11,339 bases of DNA from a bacterium. Lineage in GTDB: Bacteria; Latescibacterota; UBA2968; GCA-2709665. Made by a program: the position numbers and the translations under genes. Shown here in pieces: positions 6,139 through 11,339 of the stretch; positions within the stretch are counted from its first letter, which is position 1, and each line of letters opens with the position of its first letter. The notes beneath the pieces were generated by a model. That model searched no databases and was not told the origin of the DNA. It worked only from the letters and a program-made list of their open reading frames with translations. The stretch spans positions 1 to 11,339 of the forward strand of contig JAQCGA010000068.1 of assembly GCA_027619145.1 (NCBI GenBank), written 5' to 3'.

Positions 6139-6498
6139 ATGTCGATTATTATTGCTGCACTCGCTGTGGTGGGCGGTGTGGTTTATATTCTTTTTGTGTT
6201 GCTTTCGTATTCCAGCGAATCTTCGCGACTGGGCCAAGAATTGCAGGTGCTCCAGGTCCGGCTGGCAGCGCAGAAACAGCGCATCCAGGAATACGAACAT
6301 CGGTTAAAATCCCTGACAGAAGAGGAACCTCTGCAGCGCGGGAGGTGCGACCGTCTGAGCCGGTGGATTGATCTTTTGAAGGGGCAAAAGGTGCAAGTGG
6401 AATCCGAGCAGAAGAGGCCTCGAAGAGCGGAAGGACGTTCGGAGCGCGAGGAGGTGGTCCGGCAGTTTCTCACCGGTCGGAAAGGGCAGAAAGGGTAA
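6139..6498 (+). CDS. Small membrane-anchored coiled-coil protein
   Basis: 119-residue protein of no family I recognise. Residues 2-23 form one hydrophobic helix (IIIAALAVVGGVVYILFVLL) with no cleavage site, so probably an N-terminal membrane anchor. Residues about 27-62 are a heptad-like coiled coil rich in Q, E, R and L, followed by a basic polar tail (KRPRRAEGR, GRKGQKG). The cytoplasmic side is likely C-terminal given the many arginines and lysines. The ATG at 6139 is chosen because AGAGGGA sits at proper distance and the anchor starts immediately. It lies between the tandem-receiver gene and a second anchor-plus-coiled-coil gene 5 bp downstream, whose N-terminal design is the same. The two may pair through their coiled coils (inference). 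Confidence 0.78.
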   Translation: MSIIIAALAVVGGVVYILFVLLSYSSESSRLGQELQVLQVRLAAQKQRIQEYEHRLKSLTEEEPLQRGRCDRLSRWIDLLKGQKVQVESEQKRPRRAEGRSEREEVVRQFLTGRKGQKG

Positions 6499-6503
6499 GG
6501 CCT

Positions 6504-7277
6504 ATGGAAGTGGGAATTGTGGTGGGGCTTACCGTGCTTGTGGTGGTTGTGAAAGGGCTGATAACCGTCTGGCTGAACCAGATGAAAAGCGCCATTCGCG
6601 AGGCCGAGGCGGAAGAAAGCGAGGTATTGGCGCGGCTGGGAAATATAGAAGCCGCAAAGCTCCAGGCAGAACGTGCGAAAGAGGCTCTGGACCGAGAGCA
6701 AAAATTGCTGGAAAACGAAAAAGATCTGCTTTGTGTGGGCATTCAGAAGCTGGGCGCCATACCGATACCGGAAGATGAGCTGGACGCGATAGAAGCAGCG
6801 GGACAGCCTGTTGTTGCGGTGGCGCCTGCTTCGGCGGAAGAGGAGACGGAAGAGGGGACAGAAGAGGAACGAGCGAAAGAGGTTTCTGCGGTAGAAAAAC
6901 CGCCGGAGTCGGTTCGGTTTCGAATCCTGGTGGTGGACGATAATACGGAATTGCGGGAACTGCTGACACAGATCTTGAGCCGAAAGTACGATGTAGACGG
7001 GGCTGTGGATGGCTATGATGCGCTGAGTCGTATGATCAAGCAGAAAGAAGAGTTTGATCTGCTGATCACCGATTTGAAGATGCCCAACGTCAATGGAATC
7101 AAGCTGGTGGAGAACCTTCCTAAGAAGATTCCCACCATTGTTATTTCAGGCTTCTTGCAACGAGACGAATTCCGGGAAGCTATTGAAAAGCTGCAGCCTG
7201 TGGCTGTTTTTGAAAAGCCGTTTAAAATGGCCGAATTGCGCGAGGTGATTGAAAACGTTTTTGAAAAGAAAAGCTAA
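6504..7277 (+). CDS. Membrane-anchored coiled-coil response regulator (TM-CC-REC)
   Basis: 257-residue protein with an unusual order. Residues 3-24 are a hydrophobic anchor (IVVGLTVLVVVVKGLITVWL), residues 27-77 a charged coiled coil, residues 105-135 an acidic, proline/alanine/glutamate-rich linker, and residues 139-255 a C-terminal receiver. The receiver has D145-D146, phosphoacceptor D190 (ITDLKMP), Ser215 (VISGF), Phe236 and Lys238 (FEKPF), all intact. Receivers are normally N-terminal and soluble; here one is tethered to the membrane and is the last domain. AAGGG overlapping the previous gene's end is the ribosome site, and the 5-bp gap implies coupling with the upstream coiled-coil gene. 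No kinase, HAMP or periplasmic sensor domain is present. It ends 1 bp before the stop of the convergent RidA-like gene. Confidence 0.88.
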   Translation: MEVGIVVGLTVLVVVVKGLITVWLNQMKSAIREAEAEESEVLARLGNIEAAKLQAERAKEALDREQKLLENEKDLLCVGIQKLGAIPIPEDELDAIEAAGQPVVAVAPASAEEETEEGTEEERAKEVSAVEKPPESVRFRILVVDDNTELRELLTQILSRKYDVDGAVDGYDALSRMIKQKEEFDLLITDLKMPNVNGIKLVENLPKKIPTIVISGFLQRDEFREAIEKLQPVAVFEKPFKMAELREVIENVFEKKS

Positions 7278-7278
7278 C

Positions 7279-7671
7279 TCAATCCAGCGCCGCCAGCGCA
7301 TCGATTTCTACCAACCAGTCTTCGCTGGCCAATGATGCAATCTGTACCATCGTTGCGGCAGGGTAAGGTGATTTGAGCAACTCGTTACGCACCTCGGTAA
7401 TGGCCGTGCGGAATCGTATATCGGTTACGTAAATATTTAGAAAAACCAGATTTTTAAGGGATGCGCCTGCCGCTTCACAGAGAGCTTGAATGTTGCTGAA
7501 GACCTTTCTGGTTTGGGCATAAATATCACCGGGGCCAACCAGGGTCCCGTTTTCATCCACAGGCACCTGGCCGGCAATGTGTAGCGTGCGTTTTGCTTCT
7601 ACCAGAATAGCCTGTGAATACGGTCCCGATGGCGTAGAAACCCCTTTTCCGGTCAGCGATTTTTTCTGCAT
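7279..7671 (-). CDS. RidA/YjgF-superfamily protein lacking the catalytic arginine
   Basis: 130 residues, the usual Rid length, with the family hallmarks SGPYSQ (15-20), HIAGQVPVD (31-39), a central NIYVTD (79-84) and C-terminal VEIDALA (121-127). RidA proper hydrolyses reactive 2-aminoacrylate-type enamines/imines using an arginine in the PAR motif (Arg105 in E. coli). Here that motif reads YPAATMVQI, so the arginine is replaced by Ala106. Rid subgroups without this arginine are not expected to have the classical deaminase activity. The ATG at 7671 has a strong AAGGAGGA site (7679-7686) 7 nt upstream. It is transcribed convergently to the membrane-receiver gene and downstream, on the same strand, of a stand-alone receiver 187 bp away. 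No metabolic partner is visible in the window. Confidence 0.9.
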   Translation of the reverse strand: MQKKSLTGKGVSTPSGPYSQAILVEAKRTLHIAGQVPVDENGTLVGPGDIYAQTRKVFSNIQALCEAAGASLKNLVFLNIYVTDIRFRTAITEVRNELLKSPYPAATMVQIASLASEDWLVEIDALAALD

Positions 7672-7712
7672 GCGTTGATCCTCCTTCGAGTGTCTATCCT
7701 AAGAACACGTAG

Positions 7713-7752
7713 GTTCAATTTTTGAACGGTGGGTCGGGCACCTGAACCGTTC
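7713..7752. repeat. Overlapping inverted repeats upstream of the RidA-like gene
   Basis: GTTCAA (7713-7718) and TTGAAC (7722-7727) form a palindrome with a 3-nt centre. The adjoining GAACGGT (7724-7730) pairs with ACCGTTC (7746-7752) over 15 nt. The two structures share 7724-7727 and are mutually exclusive. Their position 42-80 bp upstream of the RidA-like ATG fits an operator or a leader structure, or the 3' end of the upstream receiver transcript. The function is unproven. Confidence 0.4.
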
Positions 7753-7858
7753 CCGGAGCGCGCCTGCGCGGTTTTCCGGATTTTTCGTGTTTCCCTTCCT
7801 TGTAAACGTCCGGCCGCACATTGGGTTTTTGTACGGGTGTTCGGGTGGATTGCGGTGG

Positions 7859-8236
7859 CTAATCTTCTGCACCGGAATCTGCTATGGCATGTTCGATGGC
7901 CTGAACCAGCTCGGCTTGTTTAAATGGCTTGGACAACATGTGTGTGATGCCTGCTTGCCGCAGTTGTTGCTGGATGGTGTTGTTGAGGTAGCCAGAGATT
8001 ACCAGTACCGGGGTGGTAAGGGTCTGTGTTTGGAAGAGTTCGGCCAGTTCTTCACCGTTTGCCTCGGGCATCCGGAGATCCAGTGTGATCAGGTCGTACT
8101 GGCCTGAAAGCGCATCTCCTGCTCCCAGGATCGGAGAGGGCATGATTTCGACGCGATATCCGACCCTTGATAGCATATTTTCTAGCATGTTGCAGAATTC
8201 CTGGTTGTCATCAATTACCAGAATACGCTTGGACAT
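7859..8236 (-). CDS. Stand-alone response regulator receiver
   Basis: 125-residue single REC domain beginning MSKRILVIDD, so distinct from the MARIL array. Acidic pocket D9-D10, phosphoacceptor D53 (ITLDLRMP), Ser81 (VISGY) and Lys103 (LSKPF) are all present. The C-terminal tail is short and acidic (DSGAED), and there is no output domain. The ATG at 8236 is preceded by GGAGATGGAG, a good ribosome site. It is divergent from the TonB-dependent receptor gene starting at 8421, with 184 bp between them, and could be regulated from the same spacer. Cognate kinase and target are not in the window. Confidence 0.93.
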   Translation of the reverse strand: MSKRILVIDDNQEFCNMLENMLSRVGYRVEIMPSPILGAGDALSGQYDLITLDLRMPEANGEELAELFQTQTLTTPVLVISGYLNNTIQQQLRQAGITHMLSKPFKQAELVQAIEHAIADSGAED

Positions 8237-8306
8237 TTCTCCATCTCCTCAAGCGAGCAGTACTGCCTCAGACGTTCGGAAAGGTTCTTTTTACCAAGAT
8301 GTACGT

Positions 8307-8334
8307 AATATAAAGCAAACCATTCACAGGTCCA
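8307..8334 (-). promoter_or_regulatory. Candidate promoter of the divergent stand-alone receiver
   Basis: On the minus strand TGGACC (8334-8329; four of six consensus bases) is followed after 16 nt by TATATT (8312-8307; five of six). The start would be near 8300, about 64 nt before the ATG at 8236. The -10 is good and the -35 weak. I found no convincing plus-strand promoter for the TonB-dependent receptor in the same 184-bp spacer. Confidence 0.35.
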
Positions 8335-8420
8335 GAAAAAACATCGCTGCTTTCAAATACGGGTGCGTCCTTTTGCCTGGTACAAAGACTGTGGTTTCAA
8401 TAGAAAGATCTGAACGCGCA

Positions 8421-10463
8421 ATGGGAAGTTGCAAACCAGTGATTCGACGCGTTGCCCAGATTGCCGCAGTGGGGTTTTGCCTTCTCCTGGGGCCAGGAAA
8501 GATAGAAGGTGTTCAAGATCTTACCGAACTGGGCCTGGAAGAGTTGATGGAGATCCGGGTGACCACGGTTTCTCGGAAAGAAGAAGTACAGCGCAATGCG
8601 GCGGCGGCAGTATATGTGATTACTGGAGACGATATCCGGCGTTCCGGAGTGCGTAGCATTCCGGAAGCGTTGCGGATGGCACCCGGTGTGCAGGTGGCTC
8701 GGGTTGATGCCAACAAGTGGGTGGTTACGGTGCGGGGGTTTTCCGGGTTATTCGCCAATAAGTTGCTGGTACTTCTCGATGGGCGGAGCGTCTATACCCC
8801 ACTTTTTTCCGGGGTATTCTGGGAGGCCCAGGATGTACTGTTAGAAGATGTAGAACGAATTGAGGTGATTCGCGGCCCGGGGGGTACGTTGTGGGGAGCC
8901 AATGCTGTTAATGGAATAATCAATATCATTACCCGGAAAGCCGCGGATACGCAAGGTGGGTTTGTACAGGCGGGTGCAGGCAGCGAAGAGCGTGTCTTTG
9001 GTGCGATGCGTTACGGGGCGAAAGCAGGAGAGGGAACCGCATTTCGCGTGTACGGAAAATATGAGTTGCGTGATGCATCGAAAGGTGTGGGCGTTCCAGA
9101 TCGGAACGATGACTGGTATGTGTACCGGGCCGGAGGCCGACTGGATCGGACGTTTTCCCCAGAGCACGAACTGACGGTGCAGGGCGATTTGTACGGTGGG
9201 GAAGTGGGCCAGTTTATTTATACGGTTGCTGCGCTTACGCCGCTTGAACTGCCTGCAGAACAGGCGGTGCATTCGAAAGCGCACATTGGTGGTGGAAATG
9301 TGCAGGCGAATTGGCAGCGGAAATTCGGAGGAAGCTCTGTTGTTGCGGTGCAGGCTTCCTTTGATCGGGCACACCGCGATGAGGCTGTTTTGAGGGGCGC
9401 CATCCATACGCTGAGCCTGGATTTCCAGCATCGTTCTCAAGTCGGCAGGCGGCTGGAGGTTGCCTGGGGCACGGGGTACCGACGTGTCTGGGACTGGTTT
9501 GAGGGGGGGGCCGTAACGGATTTTGAGCCGAACCGGCGTACAACCCATCTGTTGAGCGGTTTTGTGCACCAGGAGCTTGCTTTGGTGCGAGAACGCCTGG
9601 TCCTGACCCTGGGTTCGAAGTTTGAACATCACACGTACGCGGGTTTCGAATTGCAACCCAATGTGCGGTTACGATGGCATCCGACGCCGTCGTACACATT
9701 CTGGGGGGCAGCTTCCCGGGCGGTGCGAACCCCGTCCCGGGCGGAGCGAGATCTGCGTGGCGTCTATCAGGTTTTGCCGCCAGACAGCCTTTTTTCAGGG
9801 TCCCCGCCGGTGGTTCTGGAGATTCGCGGCGCTCCAGACATGCAAAGTGAGGTTGTGAAAGCGTTTGAACTGGGGGGGCGGATGAGTCTGGGTGGCCGGT
9901 TCACGGCGGATCTGACAGGGTTTTATGCCCGGTACAATCGGTTGCGTACCAACGAATTGGACATCCAGAATGCGCAGGTGAACATACAGCCACTGTATCT
10001 GAGAGTGCCGGTACGCATAGACAACCGCGCGCACGGATGGACGTCTGGCTTTGAGGTTGCGCTGGACTGGCAGCCCCGCCCGGGTTGGATGTTACGCGGT
10101 GGGTATGGTTTTTTTCGAATGGGGTTACATGTAGATGAGAACAGCACTGATGTGACTACTGAGACGTTCGATGAGGAGAATCCGGAACATCAGGTGCAAC
10201 TCCGCTCGTTTCTGGATCTTGGAGAAGCTGTGGAACTGGATGTGACAACCCGCTATGTGGGGCACCTGCCAGCGCAAAAACTTTCTGGCTACTTTACTGC
10301 GGACGTTCGGCTGGCCTGGCGTCTGACTCCGAAGGTCCAGGTTTGTCTTGTTGGACAGAACCTGCTGGATAGCCCACGTACTGAGTTTGTATCGAGTGGA
10401 TCTCGTACCCTGCCTGCCCAGATTCAACGGGGTGGATACGGCTCAATTCAGTGGATGTTTTAA
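8421..10463 (+). CDS. TonB-dependent outer-membrane receptor (paralogue 1)
   Basis: 680-residue protein. An N-terminal signal peptide (basic PVIRR, then hydrophobic VAQIAAVGFCLLLG) is followed by the conserved segment LTELGLEELMEIRVTTVSRK, the latter part resembling a TonB box. A plug domain spans about 55-175 (VITGDDIRRSG, RGFSGLFANKLLVLLDGRSVY, IEVIRGPGGTLWGANAVNGIINII). The rest is a beta-barrel ending in the aromatic strand SIQWMF with a NLLDSPRTEF segment before it. Such receptors import siderophores, cobamides, glycans or other large solutes using TonB/ExbBD energy. The plug style is BtuB/CirA-like, but the substrate cannot be told. The reading frame is open further upstream and would overlap the divergent receiver gene. 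I chose the ATG at 8421 because the signal peptide starts there, although its ribosome site is weak. A tandem paralogue follows after 66 bp. Confidence 0.94.
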   Translation: MGSCKPVIRRVAQIAAVGFCLLLGPGKIEGVQDLTELGLEELMEIRVTTVSRKEEVQRNAAAAVYVITGDDIRRSGVRSIPEALRMAPGVQVARVDANKWVVTVRGFSGLFANKLLVLLDGRSVYTPLFSGVFWEAQDVLLEDVERIEVIRGPGGTLWGANAVNGIINIITRKAADTQGGFVQAGAGSEERVFGAMRYGAKAGEGTAFRVYGKYELRDASKGVGVPDRNDDWYVYRAGGRLDRTFSPEHELTVQGDLYGGEVGQFIYTVAALTPLELPAEQAVHSKAHIGGGNVQANWQRKFGGSSVVAVQASFDRAHRDEAVLRGAIHTLSLDFQHRSQVGRRLEVAWGTGYRRVWDWFEGGAVTDFEPNRRTTHLLSGFVHQELALVRERLVLTLGSKFEHHTYAGFELQPNVRLRWHPTPSYTFWGAASRAVRTPSRAERDLRGVYQVLPPDSLFSGSPPVVLEIRGAPDMQSEVVKAFELGGRMSLGGRFTADLTGFYARYNRLRTNELDIQNAQVNIQPLYLRVPVRIDNRAHGWTSGFEVALDWQPRPGWMLRGGYGFFRMGLHVDENSTDVTTETFDEENPEHQVQLRSFLDLGEAVELDVTTRYVGHLPAQKLSGYFTADVRLAWRLTPKVQVCLVGQNLLDSPRTEFVSSGSRTLPAQIQRGGYGSIQWMF

Positions 10464-10529
10464 CCATCGCCGGTAGAATCTGGCGGTTTGCCTCAAGCTA
10501 TGGAAACAAGATGATCTCGGGGAGCGATA

Positions 10530-11339
10530 ATGGTACGCTTGTTTATTTTTATAGGCATCCTCGTCGGAGCGGCATTTCTGCCCGTTGAAGCACCAGGGCG
10601 GGCTTTGAACAAGTCCCAGGAGCTGGCGGATCTGAGCCTGGAAGAGCTGATGGGGATGGAGGTGACCACGGTGTCCCGGAAACCCGAGGCACTGATGGAG
10701 GCCGCCGCCGCAATTTATGTGATTACTGGAGAAGATATTCGGCGTTCTGGGGCAACAACCATTCCGGAGGCGCTGCGGCTGGCACCGGGGGTAACCGCCG
10801 GGCAGGTAGATGCCAATAACTGGGCGGTAAGTGTGCGCGGGTTCAACGGCCAGTTTGCCAATAAGCTGCTGGTACTCATTGACGGCCGGTCCGTGTACTC
10901 GCCCATGTTTTCCGGCGTGTTCTGGGATTCCCGCGATGTCATGCTGGAAGATGTGGATCGGATTGAAGTGATCCGTGGTCCTGGTGCGGCGCTTTGGGGA
11001 GCGAATGCGGTAAATGGCGTATTGAATATTATTACGAAGAACAGCAAAGATACGCAAGGTGGTGTGATACGTGCTGGAACAGGAACAGAAGAGCGCGTTG
11101 GGATGCAGGCCCGGTACAGCGGGGTGTTGGGGGAGGCATTTTATCGGGTGTATACGAAGTTTTTTCAACGAGATGGAACCATCGATTCGTTGGGGCGAGA
11201 TGTGTCGGACGACTGGCAGGCTGTGCGTACTGGATTCCGGGTAGATTGGGCGGCTTCGGCAACAGACCGGCTCACTTTTCAGGGCGATTGGTTCGACGGA
11301 GAGGTGGGGCAGGCAGTACATCAGGCGCCCGGCTCTCTG
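10530..11339 (+). CDS. TonB-dependent outer-membrane receptor (paralogue 2, 3' truncated by window)
   Basis: 270 codons are visible with no stop before the window edge. A signal peptide (MVRLFIFIGILVGAAFLPVEA, cleavage probably after residue 21) is followed by the same DLSLEELMGMEVTTVSRK lead segment, a full plug (VITGEDIRRSG, RGFNGQFANKLLVLIDGRSVY, IEVIRGPGAALWGANAVNGVLNII) and the first barrel strands up to GEVGQ. By hand count it is about 70% identical to paralogue 1 from the lead segment to the end of the plug, and much less before and after. GGGGAG just before the ATG at 10530 is a good ribosome site. The 66-bp gap to the upstream gene has no convincing terminator, so co-transcription is likely. 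The pair looks like a tandem duplication with divergence in the barrel, where ligand loops lie (inference). Confidence 0.93.
   Translation, partial: MVRLFIFIGILVGAAFLPVEAPGRALNKSQELADLSLEELMGMEVTTVSRKPEALMEAAAAIYVITGEDIRRSGATTIPEALRLAPGVTAGQVDANNWAVSVRGFNGQFANKLLVLIDGRSVYSPMFSGVFWDSRDVMLEDVDRIEVIRGPGAALWGANAVNGVLNIITKNSKDTQGGVIRAGTGTEERVGMQARYSGVLGEAFYRVYTKFFQRDGTIDSLGRDVSDDWQAVRTGFRVDWAASATDRLTFQGDWFDGEVGQAVHQAPGSL

Noticed and set aside
7753..7790. GC-rich CGCG/CGCG stem downstream of the stand-alone receiver
   Set aside because: Four base pairs only and no adjacent U-tract on the minus strand, so not a supported terminator.
8013..8420. N-terminal extension of receptor 1 to 8013
   Set aside because: It runs antisense through the stand-alone receiver gene and would put the signal peptide at residue 137.
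8841..9656. 271-codon open frame on the minus strand inside TonB-dependent receptor 1
   Set aside because: It is antisense to a strongly conserved receptor, has no family resemblance or ribosome site, and a similar antisense frame appears in the paralogue because the sense codons are alike.
10464..10529. Possible terminator between the two receptors
   Set aside because: Only a 4-bp CGCC/GGCG stem without a T-run; too weak to call.
10443..11321. 292-codon open frame on the minus strand opposite receptor 2
   Set aside because: The plus strand here encodes a clear TonB-dependent receptor plug; the antisense frame is composition-driven and spans the intergenic gap.

Overview
The window looks like a piece of a Gram-negative chromosome of roughly even to moderately high GC. 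Supporting signs are a signal-peptide-bearing outer-membrane beta-barrel, two TonB-dependent receptors and an internalin-like leucine-rich-repeat protein. The receptor N-terminal style (…LEELM…VTTVSRK…) and the LRR C-terminal cap are of a kind I associate with uncultured FCB-group lineages such as Latescibacterota or Zixibacteria. This assignment is an inference with low confidence. I see no tRNA, rRNA, insertion sequence, CRISPR array or phage gene.

Layout. (1) 2-646, plus strand: 3' part of an LRR protein, followed by a perfect 17-bp bidirectional terminator. (2) 4000-725, minus strand: four consecutive stand-alone receiver (REC) proteins of 120-127 aa, all beginning MARIL, then a 530-aa protein with a degenerate HD domain; a near-consensus sigma70 promoter precedes the first. 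(3) 4752-4120, minus strand: a small outer-membrane beta-barrel protein. (4) A 311-bp divergent intergenic region with a strong plus-strand promoter and an RBS-masking hairpin. (5) 5064-7277, plus strand: a three-gene operon of a tandem-REC protein, a small membrane-anchored coiled-coil protein, and a membrane-anchored coiled-coil protein with a C-terminal REC domain. (6) 7671-7279, minus strand: a RidA-superfamily protein lacking the catalytic arginine. (7) 8236-7859, minus strand: another stand-alone receiver. (8) 8421-10463 and 10530 to the window end, plus strand: two tandem paralogous TonB-dependent receptors, the second cut by the window edge.

The dominant theme is phosphorelay signalling without visible kinases. 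Eight REC domains sit in seven genes within about 6 kb, with no histidine kinase, no HPt domain and no DNA-binding output domain. The only candidate output is the degenerate HD protein at the end of the four-receiver operon. The most unusual parts are that four-receiver array and the operon that places a REC domain on a membrane-anchored coiled coil beside a second membrane-anchored coiled coil. A working inference is a membrane-proximal phosphate-sharing or scaffold system served by kinases elsewhere in the genome. Nothing in the window shows its input or output directly.
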